Position numbers and translations under genes: made by a program. Positions 35,501 to 46,194 of a DNA stretch of 64,000 bases are shown here, in pieces; the first letter of the stretch is position 1; every line of letters starts with the position of its first letter. The DNA comes from Hydnum rufescens UP504 (Eukaryota > Basidiomycota > Agaricomycetes > Cantharellales > Hydnaceae). The stretch lies in the NCBI GenBank assembly GCA_014904985.1, contig MU129158.1, forward strand, positions 1 to 64,000, read 5' to 3'. The notes under the pieces were generated by a model. The model saw only the letters and a program-made list of their open reading frames with translations. It searched no databases and had not been told where the DNA came from.

Positions 35501-35542
35501 CATAGATTCCTGCAAAGATGGAAGATCTTCCTCTGGAGCTAG
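32528..35542 (+). pseudogene. NLR2: NACHT-WD40 STAND receptor with two WD40 frameshifts
   Basis: Paralogue of NLR1 with the same exon plan: 32,528-32,549; 32,606-32,689; 32,748-34,324; 34,388 onward, with introns of 56, 58 and 63 nt. The N-terminus is Gly-rich (TGSGGHGLGGATGVGG). The NACHT domain has Walker A GLAGIGKST, Walker B LIILDALDECEEE and LITSRPQPH. The WD40 region starts at about 34,610 (LRGHSGSVR). A 1-nt loss near 34,640 and a second shift near 34,965 move the reading through all three frames. Within each piece the WD40 units are intact (FSPDGSCLASGSDDHTVRLWDP), and the last frame continues to a stop at 35,542 (VILVVPHHLFGTFPRR). The breaks are minimal and could be recent inactivation or assembly errors. 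Confidence 0.85.
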
Positions 35543-35629
35543 CAAGCTTGAGCTATTAATTATCACTGTACATCATTGTAAATTTGCAGTGTTCATAGGG
35601 TTTTATGCTCAGGCTGGTGTCAGGGCCAC

Positions 35630-36430
35630 TGTCAGGATCAAATTGACATTTGCTTCCACTTGTGGACTTACCTGTCAGAGTATCATTCCTCATTGACTCT
35701 ATCATATGGTGCCTACTTCTTCAAATGCTCTTGTCTCCTCTCTCCCTCCATTCAGTCAGGGGGTTATTGTCATCCTTGCCATTATTGGCATTTCTCTTAA
35801 TGTTATTGCCCTCATACTCTCAGGCCTCAACTGACAGGCTATGGGCTGGGTAATCAACCAGTGGCAGCATTGGCAGCCTGCTCAGCACCTCTTGTCCCCT
35901 TGCTCCCCATGTGAGTCAATGCAGTTGCCAATCCAGACTCCTCCTCCTCTTCCTCCTACTCTGCCCCCATTCCCTGAACCCTTGCCACCCCTCCCAATCC
36001 CAGCTCCCTCAGCATCACTACAGTCCTTTGACTCCATCAACACCTTTGGGGTACCCAGGTGTACACTGCCTTGGAAGTATATGCACTAAGGGGGATGCAT
36101 ATGGAAGTTGGGGCATAGCCATGTGGAGGTGCACACAGGATTCATAACATGGCTGTGTCAGCTTAGTGAGGCTTAGTGATGGTGGCTGTGGAGGCTGATT
36201 GATGGGCTGTGGAGGCTGTGGAGGCTGTGTGCAGGAAGTAGTACTTATAGCCCTTTGTAGTGGGGGGGATTGCCAGTTTTGATCTCTCAGGATTCCCACT
36301 GTGATAGGTGCAAGACTTGTGTGTCCCTTGTTGTGTGGTGTATACTCAGGATTCCCACTGTGATAGCATGTGGTTAATTAATCTCTTTCCTCTTTCTGTT
36401 TGTGGCTTTGACAGCAGTGTCACCCTGACA
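35630..36430 (+). mobile_element. Solo Gypsy LTR
   Basis: 801 bp from TGTCAGGATC to CACCCTGACA, flanked on both sides by GCCAC (35,625-35,629 and 36,431-36,435), a perfect 5-bp target duplication. It is the same family as the LTR at 23,551-24,359. No internal region is present, so this is a solo LTR left after recombination. Confidence 0.9.
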
Positions 36431-36435
36431 GCCAC

Positions 36436-36693
36436 TGTCAGGATCAAATTGACATTTGCTTCTGCCTAAGGACTTACCCATCAGAGTATCATTCTTCATT
36501 GACTCTATCATATGGCACCTACTTCTTCAAATGCTCTCATTTCCTCTCTCCCTCCATTCACTAAGGGGGTTATTGTCATCCTTGCCATTATTGGCATTTC
36601 TCTTATTATTATTGCCCTCATTCTATCAGGCCTTGACCAGCAGGCTATGGGTTGGGTAGTCAACCAGTGGCAGCATTGGCGCCCTTGTCAGCA
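36436..36693 (+). repeat. Second, truncated LTR copy
   Basis: Begins TGTCAGGATC immediately after the target duplication of the solo LTR and follows the LTR for about 258 bp to GTCAGCA. It is cut there by the left end of element B. The solo LTR therefore lies immediately 5' of another LTR of its own family. Confidence 0.85.
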
Positions 36694-37440
36694 CAGGCTG
36701 GTCAGCCACTTTTCTGCATCATATTAGATATAATGAGCCTTGCATTTATTATATCTAACTAGATGTTTTTACCAGGGGGCCCCCAGGGGCCCCTGCAATA
36801 CAATCAAGGGGCCCCCAAGCAGCCCAGGGGTCCCTGCCAGATTATTAATTTATATATTTATTATTATTATTAGTATTATATTAGTATATACATCCATAGG
36901 CTTGCCCAGTGGGGCTCACCCTGTGCCCAAGAAGAGCAGCCAGAGGCTGCTCTTCTTGTGCAAGTGTAGCTAAAGAAAAAATGGTTACCTGGAATTCACA
37001 CCAGTCAGGTCCTGGGTTCCATTTGGGTGATCCCTCAAGGGGGTGTTGCTCATGGTTTTCATTCGTGCAGGCCTTTGTGGTTTCATTCCCGGTTTTTGTT
37101 TGTGGCATGTCATTCGGCAGGTCTGTGGTCGGGGGTTCGTGCGGGCTCTGGTCCAATATCTAGAGAACTAATTAATGAATTAGTTAAACATGAATGCAGC
37201 GCAAAAAGAGCAGCTTATGCTGCTCTTTTTGCACCACAAGAACAAGGAATAAAAATAAGAAATAAAAAATACCTTGGAGTACCCCACACCCGCTGCAGCA
37301 GTGTGGGGTACTGGGCTGTGTACTCTCACTCATACTTATGGGGGTTCATATGGGTGGCTGTCGTTCAGGTGTCAAAAAGGGGGGGGCAGGGGTTGTGCCT
37401 CAGTATTCATTTGCCAGGGATGTTGCACCTGATGCTGTAG
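36694..37440 (-). mobile_element. Element B: left end with two modules
   Basis: Starts CAGGCTGGTCAGCCACTTTT, the same terminus as the right end of element C in reverse complement. It continues through the matching GGGGCCCC block and AT tract (mirrors 50,000-50,210). Module hairpins follow at 36,930-36,955, 37,200-37,233 and 37,286-37,314 in the minus orientation. No central palindrome or right end is recognisable after about 37,440, and the preceding octamer TGTCAGCA is not found repeated nearby, so this copy is truncated. Confidence 0.7.
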
Positions 37441-37850
37441 ACTTTTTGCATCAGAAATGGTAACTTACCATGGGTTTTTTGCATCAATTACGGTAAGTTA
37501 CCATTACTGTAGTTGATGCATCAATCCCAGCCATTGCATCAGGCTACGTTAACCTCTATTATTCTAATATTGACTGAGGGTTCAGTTGGGTTCTTCATGG
37601 ATTTGAATCCGTTTATATCCTATTTAGGATGGTTTCCATATTAGGTTGATTTCTATATTTGTACTATGGTGCCACGGTTGATAGTGGCAACAAGTAATCC
37701 CCGACTCTAAAGCTGAGTATCACCAGTACATGCTACAGCCCATGCCTGGCCCCACACCAGTGTATCCCTCTCAGACATAGATTGATTACAACCAGTATGT
37801 ACATAAGTAGAGCAAGGCTGCTAGGGTTGTCCTAGATCTAAAGTATATGA
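37441..37850. other. No gene seen
   Basis: AT-leaning sequence with a short repeated palindromic string (TGGTAACTTACCAT, GGTAAGTTACCATTACTG) near 37,458-37,508. A similar string occurs at 61,930. No supportable coding region. Confidence 0.4.
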
Positions 37851-38738
37851 TCAGACTATGGATACCATACCATAAATATGGATTGTTGGGGACCACACGA
37901 GCTTGAGAGGCCTCGAGCCAGAACCTGGTGCACTGGGTATCATTTGGTTCTCATCTTGGAACCCACCCACCTTGCTTTGTCTCTTCTTCTCTGCTGTCGT
38001 ACCAGTTGACAATGGTGCATTCGATCGCTCAGATGTCGTGCTTGACCACTTGGGCATTGCAAGCGGTTGTTTCATTGCAGAGTCCTTGGGCACATTGGAG
38101 TTTCTGCATTGCGACAGACTCAGCAGTCAAAGAGGTGTAGAATGCCTTACAACTGGGGCGTTGGGTTCTGCAAATTCCGAATCTGGATTCAATTTGGGAG
38201 GTGATGCTGAGGCACCTTGGCCAAAGGTGGTAAAGGAAGAAATGGCCTGCTCTGTGACTTGCGCGAAAGCAACCACATTGGGGGGCCAAGCCCTCAGAGA
38301 AGGACAAAGGTGCAAAGGAAGAGCTGATGCTACTGCAGGACCACTGTCTTGGGTATCAGCGCTAGTGCTAGGGACAAGGGAGTCCCGATAAACGGAGATA
38401 GGATTCGAGGTCCTGGAGGTCATATACATGATATTTGAGCAATGCGGTCGGGATTGTCATTGTTTCTGTTGATTTTGAACATGACTTTGGGCGGTGGAAT
38501 ATGTTAGGGTCACTGTAAGTTGTAGGTTGTGGGACAGCCATGGCGAGAGGCATGCCATCTGGATGAGGGACTATGAAGCCGCTTGTTAACGAGGTAACAG
38601 CTTGGGTGTCAGTATTTTCTGTGACGAGTTTCTGAATGCTTCCTGAGGCTTCCAAGTGTGTGACAATCGGTGGGAGGTCGAGAGAGATAGGCACTCTTCT
38701 CCCGCTGCTCAAAGCTCCTGGAGTAGAACTGTCTTGAG
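37851..38738 (-). CDS. Hypothetical Ser/Thr/Pro-rich ORFs, 3' part
   Basis: Minus-strand open frames (38,829-38,368 and 38,429-38,127) with TPGALSSGRRVPISLDLPP and GFIVPHPDGMPLAMAVPQP. They are low in hydrophobic residues and no domain is recognised. The sequence is separated from similar-looking minus-strand coding sequence at 39,524-40,415 by the inserted MITE, and removing the MITE brings the two into contact. Confidence 0.3.
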
Positions 38739-39515
38739 TATGGATGCCTTTGGTCTGGTTTAAACCTTGGGAACCTGGGTTTAAACCTAAACCAGACCCA
38801 GGTCTGGTTCCATTGGGGTCAGGTTTCATTCAATTTTCCTCTGGTCTGGTTTAGGTTTTGCCCTTGCCCTGAATCCAAAACCTGGTTCAAACCCAGGTTT
38901 AAACCTGAACCTGAAAGGTAGGGTGTACCTTCCAGTCTATGTACTTTCACCCTTATTTCTCCACATATTATCATTATCATCCTTCTATACATTCAATTCC
39001 AGAAGTAAACCTAGCAATTTGCACACAGTACTGTAATTTCAGAGTCAAAAGTTGCATGACTCTGGAATCTAATGGGGTAATCTGTGCAGGTTACAAAGCA
39101 CATGGCTCTGGGATCAAATATGGAGATTTGCACAGGTTACTGTAACTCAGTCTAGGGTCACATGACACAATTTAGTTAGCTAAGTTCCATCCCCTGGAGA
39201 TATGTAAGCAGAAAATTGATGTGAAGGAGGGGTGTGAATGAGATATGAATGGACAATGGGATGCAAAGGAAGTGGTCAATGTAAAGAATCACACAGAGAG
39301 TCCAGATAGGCTGTAGTACTTACTAAAATGTTTTGCTTCTCCTATATCTCAGGTTTCAGGTTTAAACCTGGTTTAAACCCAAACCAAACCACTCTGGAAC
39401 CAAACCTCAGGTCAGGTTCAGGTTTTGCCCTCATGGGTGATTTCAGGTTCAGGTCTGGTTTAGGTTTTGCCCAAATTGGCAAAAACTGAACCAAAACTGA
39501 ACCTAGGCATCCCTA
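38739..39515. mobile_element. hAT-type MITE with 8-bp target duplication
   Basis: 777 bp flanked by perfect direct repeats GTCTTGAG (38,731-38,738 and 39,516-39,523). The ends are TATGGATGCC and, in reverse complement, TAGGGATGCC. Subterminal regions are built from GGTTTAAACC, GGTCTGGTTTAGGTTTTGCCC and GGTTCAGGTT words on both sides in mirrored order. There is no transposase; the interior 38,930-39,340 is AT-rich filler. The 8-bp duplication and TAGGG-like terminus point to hAT. Confidence 0.85.
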
Positions 39516-39523
39516 GTCTTGAG

Positions 39524-40415
39524 CAGGGGAATTGGCCATTGGGCCCAGTGGGGTCTCGCTGCCATAGACCGTCTTCAGCTGTCCGTCATCTCCCTCTGTG
39601 GTTAAGATGCCAAGCTCTTCTAGAGCAAGTGTGATCTCATCCTTCCACATTTGACCCTTTCGAAGGTTCAATCTGTCATGGAATCAGTTAGCGACGAAGT
39701 AGCTGAACAACCAGAAATTTACTCATGAAGGGAGGCTGAAGTGCTTCTTAGAGTGTTGGTGTTGCTTTGGAGTGGAATGAACCTCAGGAGATGAGAATGA
39801 TGTGTTCTCGGGAATGGACATCTTTTTTGATCAGTTGGACTTGGGGGTTGATGAGGGAGCAGAACCGCCAATAATAAGGCCTTCTACCTCGTCTTCATCT
39901 ATGGCATGGAACATTCCCAAACTCCCTGAGAAGGTAGCCTTGTACTCGCAAGTAGAGAAACTCTCCTGCCATTCGTCCCGCACGATGATATCAGATCCGA
40001 CACAGATGTCAAGGGGAAAGGTGGACAGCATCTGTGCAGAGAGTGCATCAATCTCGAATGTCTTGATTGAAGAGTTCTTTGATTTGGGTTTAATGAAAGA
40101 TGTTGAATCTGAGTAAGAGCAGGCGTGCAGTGCAATGGTCCACGCGGAGCGGTGCATTGGAGGGAGAGGGAGTGCAGGAGGAAGGATAAGCAGGCTACTA
40201 CGAGCATTGACATCTTTCATGCTTTGGGTGCATACTGTAATGACAGAAGAAGATGAGCATGGCCGCAGGTGGGAAGAAGATGAGGTACTGGGCTTCGAGA
40301 TTGCCATACTAGAACCTAGAGGACGGTCCTGGGAAGGCTCAACACCCAGAACAAGTGAACCAATAAGTGAAAAAAGGCTTGGGCTTTTGCTATGCCACAC
40401 CGAGAATCTTGACAT
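39524..40415 (-). CDS. Hypothetical Ser-rich protein region
   Basis: A 194-aa open frame at 40,415-39,831 (SKPSTSSSSHLRPCSSSS, SIKTFEIDALSAQML, GSLGMFHAIDEDEVEGLI) plus further coding-like sequence at 39,680-39,524 (LRKGQMWKDEITLALEELG). I recognise no family. It lies directly downstream of, and on the same strand as, the RPB1-like ORF. The two could be one chimeric gene, but a stop codon at about 40,423 separates them as read. Confidence 0.35.
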
Positions 40416-40422
40416 TTATGAG

Positions 40423-41445
40423 TCAGTCACATGGTTCCAAGAGAATTTCCGACGATACATACGTGAGAAACCTTGCTCTCTCCAGCATTTTCCAGTGCAT
40501 ATGTATTCTTTCTGGACCACTGCTTTGGCATTGAACATGAGCAAGCATGTCACGAGGGAGAGCAGATCTGCTCGACATAGTGGTGGGGAAGGATCCATTG
40601 AGTGATTCGCAATGGGTGTGACTTGTACTTGGGTGGCATTGGAGATCCTTGGGCAGGAGATGTTGGTGAGTATCGTGGAGACACAGGGCTGAAAGATGGA
40701 CTAGTAGGGGAATATTGAGGTGAGGTGGGACTGAAAGATGGGCTAGTAGGTGAGTATCATTGTGATGTGGGGCTGAACGACAGGACCGAGGGCTGTACTG
40801 TGGGCTGAAGGTTGGAGAAGTGAGGGTGTAGTGAGAATTCGCCGGAGACACCAGATCGAGCATTGGTGATGTTGGCAATATTGCGGCACCACAAAATTGA
40901 CTGAAGAAAGGCGAGGTTGCGAAGGGCGGAGTGCGAAAAGGTGAAGTTGCAGGTTTGCCAAATGAAGCAGGTGTGCAAGGTGGGGTAGACGAGTGATTCC
41001 CTGGGGGACTGGGGCTGTATGGGGATGCACGAGGTAATGCAGAGTCTGGCCCAGCTCTAAATGGACTCTGACTGAAGCCCAGCAGGTACGAAGTGAAGCC
41101 AGCAGGATCATCTTCACCACTCTGAGCTAGTAGGGAGAATGCCACAGCATCACCTTTGAACGCCTCGTCATACATAGGTGAGCTGGAGTTGTATGGTATC
41201 AGGCCCCCCGGAGTGGCAACCCCATAACCAGCATGAGCAGCTAGCATGTTTTGAACCAGAAGGCGATGATCGACGATGACATCTTTGAGCATGTCCAGAA
41301 CAATGTCAAAACCGCCAGTCCCCATCGGTGCCATTTGCCCAATTATGGGTTTGGCCAAGATTTCAGCCATCGGGGCAAATGATTCAGCTGGGGTGAATGG
41401 GGGTACAAACGGAATAGTGGCCAACTCAACATCAGCATTTGCCAC
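40423..41445 (-). pseudogene. RPB1 (RNA polymerase II largest subunit) C-terminal fragment
   Basis: A 340-aa open frame. Residues about 37-75 match the RPB1 segment just before the C-terminal domain (GQMAPMGTGGFDIVLDMLKD, VDHRLLVQNMLAAHAG). A linker follows with SSPMYDEAFKGDAVAFS and LLGFSQSPFRAGP. Degenerate heptads come next (SPYSPSPPG, TSPFRTPPFATSPFF, LTSPTFSPQYSPRS). The remainder to 40,423 is heptad-derived sequence in a shifted frame ([11 protein letters not shown]...). All catalytic domains of RPB1 are missing. The first ~35 residues (DVELATIPFVPPFTP) are not RPB1-like. It is a captured or duplicated fragment that cannot act as a polymerase subunit. Confidence 0.8.
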
Positions 41446-41589
41446 AGCGCTGGAAAAAAAACATCACTATATACATGTGTTTCCAATGAATATCATCAGA
41501 GACTTGGAAGCAGGAAGTGGGAAACCAAAGATACAATGAAAGTCGACAAGAAAGGGAATACATAGAGAGAAAAACCAGTCCTCAATCAT

Positions 41590-42329
41590 CCTCAGAACTA
41601 TTGCCATGATCTTCGAGCTCCAACCACAAAGGATTGTCCACCAATATCCCTTGGGGAGTTTTGGAGAGGGCTGGAGGATCCGAAGAAGTATTAAAAGAGG
41701 TATACCAGAGATGATGGAAAAAGTCAATTTGGCATCACAGAATTCGAGCTTGTTTGACAGCGTAGGCTTGAATGCCTTCAGCAAGTTCGGGAACATGTGT
41801 TGATCGTGCAGAGGCTCGAGAGTCCAGACGTTGGCTCAGTGTTCCAAAGATATGAGAACTCGCCGCATCTCCTCCTGAACAATCAGGACCTCTTCCAGCC
41901 ACCTCTCTTTCCGTGCTTGGCTTTTTGACCACTCCACCTGTAGAGCTAACGAGTTAAAGTTAATATGTAAGGAGCCCAGTAACAAGAAAATAATATGCCA
42001 AATACCTTCATGCATTTCCAAATCACCATTGTCGCTTGCGCCATGTGCCATCCAGATCCATGACACTTGTCAGTGACCTTCGCGAGGCCCACTTCACACG
42101 TTGTGTCCACCATCCTCATGCTCAGACATTACACAGATGTTGCCTTGATCCAAAACCTTGAGTGTGTTCTCCCACTCACTGGAGCCCATGAGCTGAAGAT
42201 ACACTTGTCGCGCACAGTGATATCTCTCGGCAGCTAACTTTGTCTTTCCATCTGCCTTATCTAGAAGCGTGTGGGCTTGGGTGTTCGGATGCTGGCCTCA
42301 AACTTCACGATGTTTATAGCTGAGGAGGT
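41590..42329 (-). pseudogene. KDZ transposase, C-terminal part
   Basis: Continues the KDZ gene whose N-terminal part is at 52,054-54,982; the two were separated by element A. Minus-strand reading from 42,329: SYKHREV, stop, GQHPNTQAHTLLDKADG, YHCARQVYLQLMGSSEW, KVSWIWMAHG-like sequence (read here as QVSWIWMAHG). An intron near 41,944-42,003 (GTATTT...TAG) follows, then LQVEWSKSQARKERWLEEV, EEMRRVLISLEHW, and in another frame PELAEGIQAYAVKQA. Similarity ends near 41,590. Several stops and one or more frameshifts show decay. Confidence 0.8.
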
Positions 42330-42337
42330 GAGAGAGC
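42330..42337. other. Target-site duplication of element A, left
   Basis: GAGAGAGC, identical to 52,046-52,053. It lies inside the coding sequence of the KDZ transposase gene. Confidence 0.9.
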
Positions 42338-42639
42338 CACCTTGGACAGCTGTATGTGACCCCCTTGTTAGGTGTCTATTCTGGGGCATGATTTGGTACC
42401 TAAGTAGGTACCAGACACTATTGGGGCCCCAGTCCACCACTTTGGTTGTGGCTTGGGTGCCAATTGGGGTCCCATTGGGGCCTTATTGGGCCAACTTCTG
42501 GTCAACCACTGTGCTAGATCACATAAGTATTTATGATTATTTATACAGATACCCCCGGGGTCATATGTTTTCATTTGGTGGAGTCGCCAGTTTACAGATA
42601 GCTTGTGCAGGTTTCGAGTAGGGGACTTGATTGGGGGGT

Positions 42640-45250
42640 TGGTGTTGTAATTAAAAAAAAGACAGACAGATGGCACCAAAAGAGCAGCTGGTGCTGCTCT
42701 TTTGGCACCATAGTACACTCCGTGAAGAAAAACTCACCTAATAGTACCACACACCTGCCGAAGCAGGTGTGTGGTATCGTATTTAATTTCTCATTGTGGT
42801 TGCTGGGCTTTCGGGTGGCCGTGTAGGTCGGTATTTCGCCTTGGGCCTCATCTGTGCTGGCTTTGGGTGGGGTTTCGCAGTGAGAGAAGGTACCTAGAAT
42901 AGCAAATGCATTAGTAAAAGCAAAAAAAAACCAAGGCAACACCAAAAGAGCAGCTGGTGCTGCTCCTTTGGCATTGTGGTATACCCATAATGGGAAAACT
43001 CACCTAATATAGCCACACACCCGCTTTGGCGGGTGTGTGGCACTGTATTTGATTCATCGTTGTATTGGTTGTGGATAGTCGAGCGTTGGAATCTTGCATG
43101 GCTGTGCGGGCGCCCATAGTTCGCCCAGGCCTTGTCAGTGCATTCATTGCATGGAGGTTTCATGGAGGGAGAAAGCCTAGAATAATCAGTACGTTAGTTT
43201 TTAAAAAAAATAACAGAAGCAATGCCAAAAGAGCAGCTAGTGCTGCTCTTTTGGTGTTGTGGTACACCATGTGATGAAACAAACTCACCTAATAGTGCCA
43301 CACACCCGCTTCGGCGGGTGTGTGGCACCATATGTGATTCGTTGTCATGTAGAGATACTTGAGGTCGTCTTGGGTGGCTGTGCATGCACCCATATTTTGC
43401 CCTGGGCCTTGTCTATGTATTCTTGGGTGGGTGAAGTTTCGTGGTGGGAGAAAAGACCTAGAATAATGAGCATGCATGTTAATAATAAAAAAAAGAATCC
43501 AAGCAACGCCAAAAGAGCAGCTGATGCTGCTCTTTTGGCATTGTAGTATGTGGAAAACTCGCCTACTAATACCATACACCCGCCGCAGCGGTGTATGGTA
43601 TCGTATTTAACTCATCGTGGTGGTCACCATGGGTGTTTGGGGCTGGGCTTTCGGGTGCCTGTGTATGTCCATATTTTGCCTTGGCCTTCGTCTGTGCTGG
43701 CTTCGGGTGGGGTTTCGCGCAGGGAGAAAGAACCTGGAATAATCAATATGTTAGTAGAAAAATAATACAAGCAACGCCAAAAGAGCAGCAGGTGCTGCTC
43801 TTTTGGCATCGTCATAAACCGCGTGATAAAAAAAACTCACATAATATTGCCACACACCCGCTTTGGTGGGTGTGTGGCATCATATTTGATCCATCATTGT
43901 ATAACTTGCGGATGGTTGAGGGTTTGGGTCTTGGGCAGCAGCGCGCTCCCGTATTTCAGGGTGGGGGTTGTCTGTGTATTCTTCAGGGCGGTTTCACGCA
44001 GGGAGAAAGAATCTAGACTAAGTAATACGTTAGTAAAAAAAAAATAATGTATGCAACGCCAAAAGAGCAGCTGGTGCTGATCTTTTGGCATCATCGTACA
44101 CCCCATAATGAAAAGCTCACCCAATATTGCCACACACCCACTTCAGCAGGTGTGTGGCACCGTATTTGTTGCATAGTCGTATAGATTGCGGATAATCAAA
44201 AGTCGGGGGTCTACGCAACTGCGCACTCCCGCATTTTGCCCTGCGTCTGGTCTGTGCATTCGTCGGGTCAGATATTGCAGCGTGAAGGTCTCCCTAGAAT
44301 AGTAAAATGTTAGTAAAGAAAAAAAACTTGAAGGCAATGCGAAAAGAGGGGCCAGGGCTGCTCTTTTGGCATTGCCATACACCCCGTAATGAAGAAGCTC
44401 ACCTAATATTGCCACACACCCGCTTCGGTGGGTGTGTGGTGCCGTCCTTGTTTTGTTGTCATATAGGTTGTGAGTTGGGGTCTTGGGTGGCTGTACGCTC
44501 CCATATTTTGTGGTGGATGTTGTCTGTGCATTCTTCGAATGGAGGGAGAAAGAACCTAGACTAAGTAATACATCAGTAAAAAAAAAATAACATAAGCAAC
44601 GCCAAAAGAGCAGCTAGTGCTGCTCTTTTGGCGTTGTAATACACCCCGTAATTTAAAAAAAACTGACCCAAGATTGCCACACACCCACCGAAGCGGGTGT
44701 GCAGCACCGTACTTGATTTGTCATTGTAGGGGTTGGGGATATGCAAGGGTTGGGGTCCTGGGTGGCTGTGCGCACCCCTGTATTTCACCCGGGCCTTGTC
44801 TGTGTGTTCTTCGGATGGGGAGTTTGGCGGAGGGAGAAAACCTAGAATAACGAATATGTTAGTTTAACAAAAATAACAGAAGCAACGCCAAAAGAGCAGC
44901 CAGGGCTGCTCTTTTGGCGTCGTCATCCACCCTGTAATTAAGAAAAAATACCTAATATTACCACACCTGCCGAAGCAGGTGTGGCAGGCGTCATTCTATA
45001 GGTCATGGATAGTTTGAGTCTTGGGGTCCTGGGCGGCTGTGTGTGCCCTCGTATTTCGTCCTGAGTCTCGTTGGTGCATTCTTCGGGTAGCAGAGGGAAG
45101 GAACCTAGAATAATGAACGTTAGTAAATAAAGAATTCAAGCAATGCCAAAAAAGCAGCCAGTGCTGCTCTTTTGGCATTGTGGTACAGCCTGTAAAAAGA
45201 AAACTCACCTAACAGTGCCACACACCTGCCCTGGTGGGTGTGTGGCACTT
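42640..45250 (-). repeat. Array A-left: ten hairpin modules
   Basis: Ten modules of 260-290 bp. Exon-type palindromes lie near 42,750, 43,012, 43,300, 43,578, 43,852, 44,132, 44,414, 44,679, 44,961 and 45,220. Intron-type palindromes precede each, for example 43,227-43,258 GCCAAAAGAGCAGC/GCTGCTCTTTTGGC. On the minus strand each module reads: exon, hairpin ending ...TATTAG, GTGAGT, hairpin, ACTAAC/ACTAAT, then CTAG. Many short ORFs (for example those containing PHTRFGGCV) arise only because the palindrome is repeated; they are not genes. Confidence 0.9.
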
Positions 45251-45302
45251 GCTTTGGGCACCTTAGATGTTAGACTTGAGTCTAAATAGATGTGAGGAGA
45301 TT

Positions 45303-45859
45303 ACTCAATGCCAGGACTTTCCGGGCTTGAAAGAACACCCAATTGGGGGCAGTGCAAGCCTCATATAGATAGATAATAAATACCTAGATGCAAAATAAAT
45401 AATAAATACTAAATATTTGTCTAATACAAGTGAGGAAAAGAGGGATAGTCAGTTGGATTGCACTAAGGCAGCATGTGCAAAGCAGAATTGGGCGACTTCC
45501 ATGCATTATAATTGGCCCAAAATTGAGTATCTTGGTGGCATGTATGTATATTTCATGGATGCCGAAACGAATTGGACAACCTGGCTAATTTTCAATTTCT
45601 CGCACCTTCAATTTCCTATTTAGGAAATTGAAGGTGCGAGAAATTGAAAATTAGCCAGGTTGTCCAATTCGTTTCGGCATCCATGAAATATACATACATG
45701 CCACCAAGATACTCAATTTTGGGCCAATTATAATGCATGGAAGTCGCCCAATTCTGCTTTGCACATGCTGCCTTAGTGCAATCCAACTGACTATCCCTCT
45801 TTTCCTCACTTGTATTAGACAAATATTTAGTATTTATTATCTATCTATATGAGGCTTGC
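45303..45859. repeat. Central palindrome of element A (left arm and most of right arm)
   Basis: The arms meet near 45,620 and are almost perfectly complementary for about 200 bp, so that an identical 66-67 aa run can be read on both strands (45,417-45,623 and 45,822-45,616). The left arm carries about 26 extra bp near 45,385-45,410. The left arm begins ACTCAATGCCAGGACTTTCC at 45,303. The matching end of the right arm is now at 50,219-50,269, displaced by element C. Confidence 0.9.
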
Positions 45860-46194
45860 CAAACCAGTCAGCCATAATTGTATATCTAGTTAGGCCCTTT
45901 TGCCTTGCTTTTATTCAATCTAAGAGTGGGTTTTTAGGTGGGGGCCCCTGGGGCCCCACTGGGTGATTTCATGGCATGAGACAAGGGGCCCCATGGGGCC
46001 CCTCTCACCTTAGACTGGGACTTAGAGATTCTCAGACTTGCAGGACAGCAGGCCATATGGCTTATTGGGGATAATATGCTCCGTCTATAATTATTTATTT
46101 ATTGTCACTATATTATACATATGTACCCCCAGTTTCATTCAGTAGTCCCATGTTTTGTTCTTATTTACTTGTTTATTTATTTAAAAAACTATCT

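Noticed and set aside
37903..38391. Plus-strand 162-aa ORF
   Set aside because: It overlaps minus-strand open frames of similar quality and has no domain. The strand cannot be settled and I kept only the minus call, at low confidence.
45417..45822. Two nearly identical 68-aa ORFs on opposite strands
   Set aside because: They are the two arms of one palindrome; there is no independent coding evidence.
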